Below are positions 1 to 12,699 of a DNA stretch of 64,000 nucleotides, piece after piece (the stretch's first letter is position 1; each line of letters starts with the position of its first letter). The notes below the pieces were generated by a model. It was not told the DNA's origin. It was given only the letters and a program-made list of their open reading frames with translations, and did no database searches. The stretch comes from Strongylocentrotus droebachiensis (Eukaryota; Echinodermata; Echinoidea; Camarodonta; Strongylocentrotidae). The position numbers and the translations under genes were made by a program. The stretch covers positions 744,001 to 808,000 of the forward strand of contig JAVYIG010000065.1 of the NCBI GenBank assembly GCA_035222895.1, read 5' to 3'.

Positions 1-271
1 TTTGTTCTGAAGCGTTGTAGAAGGACACCATGATTAATCGGGCAAAGCAATAGAGTTACAAGGTACTTGAGGATAACGATTGACAATGTCTTTAAGTCCT
101 TCTTTTACAAGTGCACTGCAACAATGACAGCAATATCAACAAGAATTCAACAATATGAAGTACTCTCCAGATTCCATTATCTGCCGTAAGAGAACGGGTG
201 CTTCAGAAGGATCATGTCGTCATTACAAGTTCACACATGTTATCAGGATTGCTGATTGGCCATTGACGCAG
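1..271 (-). other. 3' flank / 3' UTR of the receptor gene
   Basis: This is the sequence immediately after the receptor stop codon on the minus strand. I see no AATAAA or ATTAAA on that strand (TTTATT or TTTAAT on +), so the transcript end probably lies beyond the left edge. No other feature is seen. Confidence 0.45.
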
Positions 272-1019
272 TCATATCCGCGTATCAACGGTCTCAACGG
301 TAATAGGTTTCCTCGTTCCATTGGTGTAGCCATTGAGTCTGGGGATGTTGGAGGACTGACTGCCATTGGACCGGTGTGACGTACGGGTCTGGGACAGGCC
401 GAGAGATGGCAACTTGCAACAGACAAAGGCCTTTCCGAACATGTTCACAAGCTCCTTGCGGAATACAGGGCTCAAGCCGAAGTAGATGATGGTACTGACC
501 ACGCCATTGAGCATGGCGAGTCCTTCGACGGTGTACATGAGGAGCAGGTAGTAGGGCTGTCGCTCCAGCTCCTCGTACAGGAAGACCACGGCGACGTTGT
601 AGGCGTGGTAGGGTGCCCAGCAGAAGCAGAAGGCTACCACAACTGCCACAAGCATCGGAATGGTCTTCTGCTTGCGGACCAAGGTGATCTCACGATGGCG
701 GGCTGTCATGTGTCCAGGAGGATGGCGGTGTAGCCACAGTTTGGTCGCAATGCTCAGGTAGATGGTACCCATGATCAACATGGGCACCATGAACTCCACC
801 ACGGACAGCGCCACCACGTAGATCTGCGAGGCTTTGACGTTGTGCCAGTACTCGGCGCAGAAGCGGAATTCTTTCCCATTGCATGTGCCGTTGTAGACCC
901 GGGTGTAGAGGGCGGTAGGCGTGGCGACGAGCAGCGATGCCAGCCATGTTACGATGACGATCACCACTAACGTCGCTTTCTTCATCCGGGGCATCAGAGG
1001 ATTGAATATACCATGGTAC
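272..1019 (-). CDS. Prokineticin-receptor-like GPCR, exon 2 (residues 181-429, with stop)
   Basis: Second and last coding exon. The acceptor reads TATCTTTCAG and ends at 1020; the first base (G at 1019) completes the Arg codon, and the next codons give YHGIFNPLMPRMKK, restoring DRY and intracellular loop 2. TM4 has W206 (4.50). Loop 2 has Cys at 227 and 235 and a sequon at N224. TM5 has P260 (5.50), and TM6 has CWAP at 314-317 with P317 (6.50). TM7 ends in STIIY at 356-360, where most class A receptors have NPxxY. Human prokineticin receptors also lack that Pro, having Asn-Thr at the same place, which supports the family call. After TM7 come a Cys pair (381-382, possible palmitoylation) and a Ser/Asn/Gly-rich tail ending VDTRI at a TGA (272-274). 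Exons join to 429 residues, a normal length. The fit is good for GPCR and reasonable for prokineticin receptor; another neuropeptide receptor subfamily remains possible. Confidence 0.88.
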
Positions 1020-1024
1020 CTGAA

Positions 1025-4000
1025 AGATATAAAGATAATGATGTATACGTCAATTGTGGTGAAATAATTTTATAAAGGCGTCTGCACCAAGATGAGATAC
1101 CATAGATATACATCATAATAAATGGTCAGTATTTAGAAACAAAAATAGGGAAGTATTTTTTTGTTTGTAGTAACATTAACTTTTCTGCCAGGAATGTTGC
1201 AGATCCGCCTGTTTCATTCGTTAGTCATAATTTTGTTTTAATGTGAGTATGGTCTGCGTTATTCATTGGGAAGAGAAGAAGAAAAAATTATGTTAAATTT
1301 CTTTTCTCCAATTTCTGTTCCTGTATATCTCGGTTATTTATATTCCAACTTAATTGTATATACGTCAACAATCATTGTAAGATACAGCACTGAAAGGGGG
1401 ATTTTCTTCTGTTAAGAATAAAAAAGATCGTACTGAGTTATATTCAATTACATATTAAAGTACATGTAGACCCCTACTTATGACATGGATACGAAATGAG
1501 AATATAACGATTAAACTGCGGCAAGTTATTGTTGTGGTTGAGTTGTTGCTAAAAAGAGACAACTCAGATATCAAACTAATGAATACTAACTCCCATCTCA
1601 TAATCCGATAATTTGCCTTACATCAATCACTCGCGCTTATCTGTTGGGTTTATTTTGGTAGGGAAAGGGGGAGGATGGAATGGGGCTAGCGGTTAACAAA
1701 CTAGCACACATTCTCCGAACCAGGCTCCACAGTGATTCACAACCGAGTAACTTGGTCATGAATGGGTTTGCTGATTTAAGCCACACATCACGATTCTCTT
1801 CTATCATCTTTTTCTCTCTATTTGACAAGGGTATTGCACAAACAAACTTGACATGAACGCGCGTCAAGCGTTTGCTTAAGTGATAACCCGTATGCAAGGA
1901 TGGAAGCGTGCACCGGTATCTGACCAGTTTGCTTTTCTTTCTTTTTTTCCTCTGACGTCGTGACAGGCAGCCGTGCCAAGGGAATGTCGACTGACGGATG
2001 AACCCTGTAAACAGAACGCATCAACGGCACGCGCTCCCGGTGTCATCATCCAGATTTCTGCCCCAGCTATGGTAGCTATCTGGTAGGATGTGTTTCAACT
2101 CGTAAAAAGTTCACCGGAAGGGAGTGACGACGCCAAAATGGCCACAATATGGGGAGATGTATTACTATAAATTTATTACGGACTTGGTCAGATGCATTGG
2201 GGTACTTAAAGAAAACAACATGTACAGTATATTAGTTCTGGTTAACATATATCATCTTATAACATAATTATCTTATTTTATCAATGTATGCTATTTGTTC
2301 TATTCCATAAATGATTTAGATACGGTGGCTGCATTAAAATTACTTAGTTTTAAATGCAATATTCAGTGCTCCACGGCAAAAGAACGAATTTAAATAATGT
2401 AGGCATCCCTTGAATTGAAAGTCACTTTACAATTTGTAATATTTGGAAACTTGCTATACCGATACGTAATTGTGTTCTCTTTGCTGATCAGTACCCAATT
2501 ATAACGATGTCGTTATCGAAGGGGACAAACTAATACTATAATGCCTTTCCATATAAATTATGTACAATCTCTATTCTATTAAAAATTTAGTTTATGTATG
2601 TACAACTTAGGATTGAACACGATCAAAGAGTTATGTTTGTTAAATTGGACGTACACTGTAGGTTTTCAAAATTCCCATTCACAAATATGTCTGACTGAAG
2701 CAGCAATTCTTTTCCAAGAATCAAGATTGAAAATGATGAAAGTAAAGATGACGTTATATAGTGTTGATGTTAATGGTGGTTATGGTGGAAGGTTGTTTAT
2801 AGTGGTGGTGGTGGTGTTGATGTGATTTTGTTATTGTCATGTGATCAGTGACGTCACTGACGAGTGAGAACCCATCTGGAAGGCATGAGAGTGATCACGG
2901 GTTCACCGGCAGGTCAAGACATACACCACTTCTTGAAGAAAATGAGGTGGGGGTCACCCTCTTGCTCTAACCTTGCAGAGAAGATAGAATTTAAAGCTAA
3001 ATATGATAATTAAGTAGTGAGGTCTCCCTCTGTGTATATCACTCAGCTTGTGAGTACAACTGTATACCATTATGATAGTAGAAATGTTCCATGAAAAGTA
3101 TTAATCGACAAATATATTCAAAATTCAAACACAGTGGAGCGCCAGGAGTGTCAAGTCTGTCATACAATGTACGTTATAGAAGAACAAACTATTATCATTA
3201 AATATGACGAGAGAATAACAGTGGACCAAATTATGACGCAACTTTGTGTGTGGATCTCATATACCTATATCTGTGTGCTGTTATTTCCCCTCACTTATAT
3301 GAAGTTAATGTGAGTTTCATCAAGATTTAGTTAATTTGTTCTCATTTTGACGATTCCAAAACCTCAAAATACTCAATTATTATTAACCTTTTCCCAATAA
3401 CTTTATATAGACCGCTTGTTCACCATGCAATCGAACCGGACTTGACTGGTAAGAACAGCCCGCATAATTCTTTATGAAGGGCTTTTCGCGTGCACGTTTC
3501 CACTACCAAACGAAAATGTGGGGTTGCAATTGCGCCCCTGGTACCCCCTACAGACACAACCTGAAGAGAGCACATGTAATGGATCCAGGGTGTTTCTCTC
3601 TGCCCGCGTCCTCTAATCAACCTTGACGGCCGGGTTGAGACCGTCTTGAGATGGCACCCGTAGGCTTTATCTCTCACCGTCCAGGCACTCAGAGGTCGGT
3701 GGGCCTATTGATTGTCTGCTTTGAGTGATGACTGATTGTTTGTTCGTTTATGTTTGTATGTTTATCTGTTTGCTTTCTAACCCAGTTGTAATTTGTGTTT
3801 GTCTAAAAGTTCGGATTAATTTTTTTTACAAGTGATTTGGATGGGAGCTCCTGATGAAGACTAGATACATTGCCATTAAATTCGAATAACATTTTTTTAT
3901 ATTGAATTATCCTATTCTTTTTACACTGTCGAAATTAATTGGTTACTCATCATTGTTCGTTCATATTCTATGTTTTCTTATGAACCCAGTATCCGATTTG

Positions 4001-5080
4001 ATGCGCGTTCGGCTTGAATTTCACTATGAAATAAATAAAGCGATTCTGGCCCAACATTCTTTTTTTTTTCTTCGAGCAGGAGTACCCAATGCAGGCTTAA
4101 TTTTGTAGTTCAGTGGTCAAAGCTATGAAGGATGTCATATTTAATTCATCGAAAACATTTCAAAACAATCTTACAGCATTTTTGCATCATACTACTCCCA
4201 AAAGTCAATAACAGCAGCATTGACTTTAACAAAGAAAGTTTCAATAAAAAAGACGTGATCTAATCAAAATCATATTTAAAAAATCTGTCATTATAATTCG
4301 TACAATTTGCACTTTTTTTAGTGTAAGGTTATTATACAAGCTTCACAGTCAACTGCAGCATGAAATACTTCTATCTTTCGTTTTCAAGTCTCCAAGACGA
4401 AGACTATAATAGAGTTCACTAGGCTCTGACATCGCCCCTCGCTGGGTTGTGACTTTGACAATATTTAATTGAGACATGGTACATCTCCATTTAATTCAAT
4501 CCCCAAGCCATGCCGGTAGGTAACACAACTATATAACTCACCCGCCGCTCTCCCGGGGAATCCTCCATCTATCTCGCTCCATATCCAACGTGTTTCACGA
4601 GGGTGTTAACAAGTTATTAGATATACCCATTACGTTGAATAGTATATGCTGTAAATATACTGTAGCCGATCTCTTTAAAGAAAATGTGGAAAATTTTCGT
4701 ACCGCACTAGTTTCCATGTGTAAGAGTGTCACTCCAAGCTGACATTGACCATCGAAATTGCGATTAGTTTCTATGAAACAAAATCACTCTTTAAAAGTGA
4801 AGTGTTTAACATTTAGGCTTACCCGAAGCACATGCAAAAAACATTGAATTATATTTACCTGTAAGCGCTTATACATATTATATATTATGCTTTCTTTAAT
4901 CAAATAAGCCTAACATCTGGCCTAAATATAAGTGATTGGCATACAGGGAAACGTTAGATATTTAGTTCAATGAGCATTTAACGATATTCTGAAAAGCAAC
5001 ACCTTCACAATCATGAAGAGGATTCAACTAAACCTCCCCTCCGCACTTCGGATAAATTCAAGTGCAAAGTATCCTAACTT
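1025..5080. other. Intron segment, mostly unique AT-rich sequence
   Basis: No gene is seen. Points of note are a 16-bp palindrome around a CRE at 2845-2860 and a GC-richer block at 3419-3690 whose minus-strand frame is open for 85 codons but matches nothing I recognise. Confidence 0.4.
2845..2860. promoter_or_regulatory. Palindromic CRE-like site
   Basis: A perfect 16-bp palindrome, TCAGTGACGTCACTGA, centred on the full cAMP-response element TGACGTCA (2849-2856). bZIP factors (CREB/ATF) bind this core. Position deep in the intron makes an enhancer role possible, but function is inferred from the motif alone. Confidence 0.3.
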
Positions 5081-5084
5081 TTGT

Positions 5085-5235
5085 TTGTGGCGCCGCGCTC
5101 TCACTGCTGTCTAGCTGAGATAGCCCATTATGACGTCACACCGATTGGTGGAGGCATGCGTGGAACGTGGAGGTCGCAGCAGTGTTAGGGAGAAAAGGCA
5201 GCCGGCCAGCTCGGGAGGAAGGACGGATGTGAGTT
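5085..5235 (+). promoter_or_regulatory. CpG-richer, promoter-like block in the intron
   Basis: A local GC- and CpG-rich island in AT-rich surroundings. It contains a full CRE TGACGTCA (5131-5138), an inverted CCAAT box ATTGG (5144-5148) and, downstream, a donor-like GTGAGT near 5229. The combination resembles a TATA-less promoter plus first exon on the + strand, antisense to the receptor. No coding frame follows, so this is only a candidate. Confidence 0.22.
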
Positions 5236-5501
5236 GCGTATACGGGATGAGTGAAATCCGGACATACTGACTTGCTGGTTCGTGATGCATTAGTCTGATT
5301 TACAGACCTAGTTGTTAGACCTTGAGCCGCCCTTCGTCCTCATTTTCTAATGTGTCTACTTTGCAAAGATTTTTTAAAGTATGAGTTTGTCAAAATGTAC
5401 GTCCTTTCTTCAAAATATTAAACGGAAAGTAGACAAGGACTATTATGACAGCCATGCAAATAATGAACCAACTCACTCCTATACTTTGAGCGCCTTAAGA
5501 G

Positions 5502-6044
5502 ACCTTTAAAGGGAAAGTCCACCCCAGGATTTTTTTTAGCTGACGATATAGACCTAATAATACCATGAAGAATGATACAAGTCTCATTAAAATCCATGAT
5601 CACATAACGAAGATATATCGACTTTTTTATCGAAAATCAGCCGCCCCCCAAATGCAAATGCGTTACATGGGCAAAAAACGATCGCCAAAAAATAACCGAT
5701 AGTATCGAAATTGTGACGTATGTTGCGAGCTGCCTTCTTATTTCGCAGACATTCACTTTCGCTCGCGGTACACTGTTATCGCACTGACACGACGAATCAT
5801 GAATGAAAGTGAAAGCGAAAGTGAATGTCTCCGAAATAAGAAGGCAGCTCGCAACATACGTCACAATCGTTTCATGCCCATGTAACGCATTTGCATTTGG
5901 GGGGCGGCTGATTTTCGATAAAAAAGTCGATATATCTTCGTTATGTGATCATGGATTTTAATGAGACTTGTATCATTCTTCATGGTATTATTAGGTCTAT
6001 ATCGTCAGCTAAAGAAAATCCTGGGGTGGACTATCCCTTTAAGG
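5502..6044. mobile_element. 543-bp fold-back DNA transposon (TTAA-flanked MITE)
   Basis: The left arm starts ACCTTTAAAGGGAAAGTCC and the right arm is its reverse complement, ending CTATCCCTTTAAGGT. The arms run about 240 bp each and are nearly identical, apart from a roughly 30-bp extra segment in the left arm (about 5672-5705). The central loop is about 50 bp near 5775-5815. TTAA lies at both ends followed by AGGG, as in Kolobok- or piggyBac-type target sites. It carries no transposase, so it is non-autonomous. The short open frames inside are by-products of the repeat. Confidence 0.75.
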
Positions 6045-6049
6045 TGAGA

Positions 6050-7690
6050 GAAGTCACTTTGAATTTGTCAAACAACTTCTAGTGAGCAGTAGCGAAAACT
6101 GCATTATCAAAACGGGAGGGGGGCGGCAAACTTTATACCTACGTGCTTAGAATGTGTTTGCCAAAGTTATCTGAGAGTTATCCAAAATTAGGGGAAAATG
6201 CGCAATGTCTCGTTTGCCCCCCCCCCCCCCCCTCCACCTGACCCGACACAGATTTAGCTCTTAAAATAGAACAAAATGCTGGTAATAATTTAAACGACTT
6301 CTACAGTCAGAACTGATGACACCAATGTTGGAGGTAGAATACGGGATTCAAAAGAAAAAGACAATCGTCAGCCGAATCGCAAGGGAGCTATTTGTTTGCG
6401 AGAACCAAAGGTGACATTTTACCGATTGACTCTAAATTTGGAATCAAAACTGAAAACTTTCCTTCGACACCCAGCACGTACAAAAGTCGTACAAAAACAT
6501 GACGAAAATATTTTGTTCGATAAATTTATGGCTTGAGAACTCGAAGGAGACAAAAGTATAATTCTTCGATTGGAGACCGAAAGCTTTCGGGACCACCAGT
6601 GTTCGTCTTGTTAAAACCACTTTTATTGTCTTTAACTTTTTAAATTCTGTGATATACATAGATTTTACATTTTATATCATTTTATTTTCCTATATAGGGC
6701 TACTCTTTCAAAAAAAATGTAACAGTGAAACAGATTACAAACTTTGCGTTAGTTATAAAACTAAAGCCTCAATGATCAGTCTTGATAGTTCTTATTCCAT
6801 CAATTTTTCTTTGAGCGCCATTTAGAAGCGATTCGCCATTTAAATAGCTGACCCCTTTTCTTGTTTTTGTTCTAGTGCATACATTGTTTAATGCATTCAA
6901 TGTACTAAAACGACAAATGTTTGAGAATTTAGAAGAGAAACAAAAACCAAGTTGGTATTCAATGCGAAATTGTCGAAAGTAATTTTTGCACTGTAATTTG
7001 TTGATCTATTAAACCCAATGTATTTTCTCAGAAAAGTTATCAAATTCCGTTTTAGACTTGGGAATACAAAAGCTAGAAAGTAATCCAAAGACTTTCCAAA
7101 TAATACAGATAACGACCCCCTATAACGAGGACCATAACCTTGAATCAAACAAGATTTCGAAATGTCCAAAATGTAACATTAAGCGGGGTTTGTGACATTA
7201 AATGTTCAAAAGCACTCGTATCTAACGCATTCGGACATAAACTTTGATTGGACCTGACAGGGCAAAGAAACTTTCACTTCTTAGCTTTATGTGTGGTTTA
7301 GAGCAGATTCCATTTAGATGATGTCTCGCAACACCCAGGCGAGGGGCGGCTTACCGCCGTCGAGTTGGCTTGACATCGGCGTCGATATCTTCCACGAAAT
7401 CGTCCTCCCCTAAGCCCCGCTCTTTAACCCCATGTGATACCACTCTTCTCAATTAATCAAGAAAAGTTGATCTCGAAAAGACGCAGATTTCTCACAAAGT
7501 GAAAGCTTTATTGGTAGGACCACTCGGTCTGTTATGAGCAGACGAGAGGGGAATGGGTACCAATTTGGCAAATGACATTGCCGCCTTTTCTCTTCATCAG
7601 CACGATCGAATGGGTCGAGATATGCTCTTCCTAAGGTAACAAAAGAAAATATGTCTGCGAAGAATTTGCGAACCTGCGAAGGTTGGTCCA
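6050..7690. other. Intron segment without recognisable gene
   Basis: Contains a C16 homopolymer at 6217-6232. Otherwise AT-rich, unique-looking sequence; the scattered short open frames resemble no family I know. Confidence 0.35.
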
Positions 7691-7694
7691 AAAC

Positions 7695-8151
7695 AATTCT
7701 CGCTACCCCAAATAGCGATTCTGCCGAGATCCGGGGAAAATCCTGAAAACGCGCATTGCATTATGGGATAGCTTTTCGACATTACAGCTTCCTGTGCAGG
7801 CGCTATATTACTAGGCGCGATAGCGCAAACGTAAAACACAACGTGTATGCACCGAATATGTCGTCTGCTCGGTCTTGTTTTTTTTTCGCAAATATTTCAA
7901 CGTTTATTTGAACATTTCATTCGTTTTTTTTTGCGTCTTTTGACATCAGTGACGATGGTTTTCTTTTGTGAGGCTGCACAGTGCTGGGCTCATGATTCCA
8001 AGCGTAAGAACCCTGATTTTAGCGTGCGTGAAAACTCTGCACAGCGGGATGGGACTCTATACCGGAAGTTGTAGTGACGACCCGAGAGAGTGAAAATTAC
8101 CTCGTCTCGCGAATTTCGAGATTTTCGTACCTATTTAGGGTAGCGAGAATT
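7695..8151. mobile_element. Inverted-repeat element, 457 bp
   Basis: The ends are 21-bp inverted repeats that differ at one base: AATTCTCGCTACCC then AAATAG on the left (7695-7715), and the reverse complement at 8131-8151. The interior has T-rich tracts and no transposase. It is probably a degenerate non-autonomous DNA transposon; no clear target duplication is seen. Confidence 0.5.
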
Positions 8152-8480
8152 CAGTTTATCTCATGGCTATCACGGCGATAGGGAGAAAATGGTCTTTGTT
8201 TAACGAGAGACATTTTCAAGACAAGGAATGTATTCAAGTGTATCGAAAAGTTTGTTCTAGTTTAATAATAAAAGTAGTAAAAATCGAACTACGGACTTCG
8301 TGTGTTAGAAAATAACAAAGTAATGAAAAGAGAGGAATGAAGAAACGTATAAGATGTATGCATTGTAGTATTAAAAGATGATGAATATAATCTTTATTTT
8401 CATATAGATCTAGTGCATATTCTCCATTTTCCATCTTTAAGAGAAAGAAAAACAGAAAGAAAAGACATGGATAAAGAAGA

Positions 8481-8485
<5 letters not shown>

Positions 8486-8530
<45 letters not shown>

Positions 8531-8605
8531 GAGAAAGTAAGGAAAAAAAGATAAATTATACAGAGGGAGAAAAAGATAAAGGATACGGAAACATAGTAGG
8601 AGATT

Positions 8606-8651
<46 letters not shown>

Positions 8652-8695
8652 TGGAATATATAGAGTGACAGATAGACAGACAGACAGACAGACAG
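8486..8695. repeat. Compound GA / G / GACA microsatellite
   Basis: (GA)n at 8486-8520 runs into a G tract. A second (GA)n lies at 8608-8650 and a (GACA)n run at 8667-8695. Overlapping long open frames encoding Arg-Glu or Ser-Leu repeats on both strands are artefacts of this composition. Confidence 0.9.
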
Positions 8696-8699
8696 GTGA

Positions 8700-11600
8700 G
8701 ACAGCAGAAGATGGAAGGAGAGGACAATGACACGAAGATAAGATGCTTATCGCTTTTCTAAATAGGAACAAAAATGTATGTTTATCATAACGATAACATC
8801 GAACATCATCGCTGTTTATTAGTCGAGAAAGCAAAATGAAGTTGGTGGTCCTCTACCGCACACGTCAACGCAATACACCTTGATCTATACTGAAAGTCAT
8901 TGTCGCGTTAGGAAGTTTATACATGTACAAGAAATATCTCTTGGTTAATCAGGAAAGTTACAAATGTATTTTCCAAAGAAGGAGAAAGTCACGGTAAATT
9001 AATGACGTAAATGATACATTTTTTAATGGGTGGCAAGGTACTGGCCTATAAGGATTTTCTTTCTCTGTCATTCAGTCACATAAACATCGGTTCACTTGAA
9101 ACTTTCAATAAGTTCGTGTTCAAACAGTTCATTTCAACGATATTTGAAGATATATTAAGACGGCACTAGAGCTATACTATTGTATTCCAAGCGAAGTTCA
9201 TGACAAATTAAATGAGTGCATCGAACGATAACAGCATATTTCTACCTCATTGTGTTGGAAATGGGAAAAACGTTCTGAACAGCATATCTTCCTTTGATGT
9301 CACTCTATCGAGGTGCGTACGATTTTAATGTAATTATAATTAATATCACGTAATATTTTAAATTGTTCAATACCCTGTAATTTCAAACAAAAGAAGAATT
9401 AAAGGCTGGTACAAGAGCCGATACTTCCATCGTAAAGGAATCCATACCATCCACATCGTGGTCACAGATTTAATATTACGTAATGTGCAAAATGCTGATG
9501 TCACTGACCACCAATATCCTGACATCTTATTCTTGTTTCTCCGCCAATTTGTGTTGCTTTCTCCTTAATAAATTTAATAAATCGTTTTTCTTTCCAGTGA
9601 AATCGACGAGCACTTTAATTAAATGGTAAGTTCGATTGACATCACAAAATTAGGCAGCCATTACGCATAAGTTCGACTTTTAGATGTCAACGACCTACAG
9701 TACACTATGGGACTAAATCAATTACGATCATTGGAAGGTACATAATGACTAATCAGTTACTCAGTAGCAAGACACTGGTGTTCTGCACTTAATATGATCC
9801 AGTTAGTTCATTTACTCATTTGTTCATTTTACAGAGGTGAAAGGTCACATGTTTTGTCACAAGTGCAAAGGTCACAAGTTCTTTCTTTTAGTGAGCGCTT
9901 AATGAAGCACTTATCGACTATTTAAAATAATAATTTTGCGCATGAATACGAATCTGATTTCATCAAATTACTTGCAGGATAGTATCCAAAGTCTTATTTA
10001 CTGTTTTACTATTTTTCTTTTCTTTTACTAGTACAAAAAGAATACCATCTGTCTTTAGACTAGAAAGAATTGGGTATTGATACAGTAGTAGCAGATTCAT
10101 GGCGAAGAGGCAGCTCATATTATGAGGTGGAAAAGCAAAGAAGAGACTTTATTATTTCGGGAAAATTATTCCTATTATAAATTATGTACCTTCAATTCCA
10201 CTCCCGACTAGTGAGTTGAAGGGGGGAGGGGAGGCATGTTGAAGGAACATTGACGATTATATTCCTGGAAATGACTTTTGGAAAAACCTTTTGGTTAAAA
10301 AATTGGGGTTGTTCGAGCCCCTGAGCCCTGACCTTGAATCCTTGATCATAAAGAACTCTTGACTATCCAAACCGCGAGGGGAGTGTACTTTGAGGCGTTA
10401 CCATGGCAAAACAGGAACGCCTTCTGGCTTTCGAGCTCGTCTTCAACTTCCAGACGATACTCCGTCTGCTGTCAGCACTATAACGGTCTTCAATGCACTT
10501 TTTAATTGCACCCGGAATCCCCTCGGCAATTACTACTTTCCGTTTTAAAGTTGCGGCTTAGGACTGCTTGATAGACAGTGTTAGAAATGAGAGAGAGAGA
10601 GAGAAAGAGAGGGATGCAAAAGTTCGGCGTCATTCAAACATTTTATTAAAACTGGCTAATCAATTTTAATGACCAAGAAAACACAAAGAAGAGAAATAAA
10701 TAGTATATTATGCGACCTGAGATTTGTTTAGTTGATTTGTTGATTTTCACTTTTGTATTAACTTTGTCAGCAAATGTTTCTAAGATGCGCCAAGGAACTT
10801 CATCCCGTGTCTGATGATGCTCATGTCTTGCTCTGTAATTTTGATCTGAAAAACGTCAGATGAAACATTGACTGTAACGGTTATATCATTATAAAGAAAG
10901 ATGCTGCAAAAGCCTACGAAGGAAGAATTAGCCTTTGTAATTTACGTCATAGTTAAACAAAATGCCATCCCAACAGATTTTATCTTGCAGAAGGTCATGA
11001 ATAAATAACCCATTTTAACATTGACATTCAGCAGACAACATATAAATATTCACACTATCGGCAGAATGCATTCCACAAAGGTGTCTCCCTATTTTAGCAA
11101 GGTCATCACCATCATTATAAGCCCAGAGTCTTAGCCTCTTTTTTTGTGACGATATAAATCGGAAGACATCTGGGTCGTCTGTACCGGAATTCTTCAGTTT
11201 GCCCGCTAATCCCAGACGCCCTTACCTGTGACGTCATAAAGGATGCCAGGTTGGCTATCGGATAGGACAAGGTGTCTGGTCTGGTTGGGTCAATCCAGGA
11301 GGGATCTAAACCGGGGTATTCCGATGGTCTCCCAACCAGAGCGCGGGGGGGGGGGGGGGAGGATCGGTGAAGAAGCGAGGGAACAGAGGCGTTTCTCTTT
11401 AAGTTTTTAGTTGAGGATTGACGAAATTTGAAAATAAAGCAAAAGGAGCTAGAACATTGCAATGAAAAGCGGTACATATCCGCAATTTATTATAAAATCT
11501 TTTTACATTTTCTAGGATTTTTGTATTTATTGCACATTCATCACTAAAATATTTTACTCTAAGTTTACTCTTAAAGGCAACGAAAATGGAGGAGGAGGAA

Positions 11601-12500
11601 GAGGAGAATAAGGAGAACAAAGAAAAGAAAAGAAAGTTTCATTTCGTCAGACGAGTGGGATGTGAGTGATATTGAAGGGTGTGTCTCCTATGATTTCCTT
11701 ACACATCTGTCGGGGAGAGCTGGCTGGTTTAAAATCAAGAAACCCCTCCCGAGAGACACGTGTGACTGAAAATGATACAAACCAACTCATGACACCTTAA
11801 AGATGAGTATACTGGTCATGCAGTTGCCTTGTGACAAAAAGGTCTACAAGTTACTGGGAAAGGATGATTATGAAGTGAATAACAATATTATTGTGTATGG
11901 TTAGGTGTCAGAATCATCAAAGTGACAAGACTAGAATCTTGCTAGTCAAAATCACAAACAGTCACGATGAAAATCACTGCACACAGATATAGGTACATAG
12001 GACTAACAAAATGTTGGCATCAGAATTTGGTCTTTATATATTTTTTTTAACAACCTAGTTTTTCATTTGATATTTGAAATACATGAGTACTTTCAGATTG
12101 ATACTTATCACGATACACCGCCTCAGCCCTCAACGATATGCTTCCACATATAGACATAAGAAAAATGAGAATTCTCACAAACTATTTGTCACTTTAATAC
12201 CAGAATCCAATCTTCTCTTTAATTCAACTCCCACAACAGAGACCGCTTACTGAAAATGATACTAACCAACTCATGCTTCCTTAATGTGGAACAGGGATAG
12301 CAATGACGTTATTATCCTTATTGTACGGAAAGTTCATGCTTTTCTACCCAGGATATGAAATGTTTTCCTTCTAGTAAGCACCACCATATGGTGGTTCATG
12401 TATTTAAAGACTCGTCATTTCCATATCTTTGAGCGAAAAATGAAATCGTGCATGCATGTTTAGATGCGTGCAATAGATTACGTCATGTAATGATTCAAGG
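8700..12500. other. Intron segment, low-density repeats only
   Basis: Contains a short GA run near 10590-10612, a full CRE at 11229-11236 and a G15 tract at 11345-11359. Two direct copies of a 32-bp sequence beginning CTGAAAATGATAC lie at about 11765 and 12250. No gene is recognised. Confidence 0.35.
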
Positions 12501-12504
12501 GTAA

Positions 12505-12506
<2 letters not shown>

Positions 12507-12547
<41 letters not shown>

Positions 12548-12624
12548 GGAGAAAAGGAAAGAGAGAGAGAGAGCCAGAAAGAAAGAGAGACAGACAGAGA
12601 GAGAAAGAAAGACAGACAGAAAGG

Positions 12625-12662
<38 letters not shown>

Positions 12663-12690
12663 TAATAGAGAATAATAGAAAGACAGAGAG
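12507..12690. repeat. GA-rich microsatellite cluster
   Basis: Several (GA)n blocks are separated by GAAA and GACA units. The 144- and 71-codon frames across it on the minus strand are pure Ser-Leu low complexity. Confidence 0.9.
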
Positions 12691-12699
12691 ATAGCACTT

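Noticed and set aside
690-947. 85-codon minus-strand frame inside exon 2
   Set aside because: It is an alternative frame of the receptor's TM4-ICL3 coding region.
3420-3677. 85-codon minus-strand frame in a GC-richer block
   Set aside because: No motif, no signal peptide and no homology that I recognise; the block may be an old repeat.
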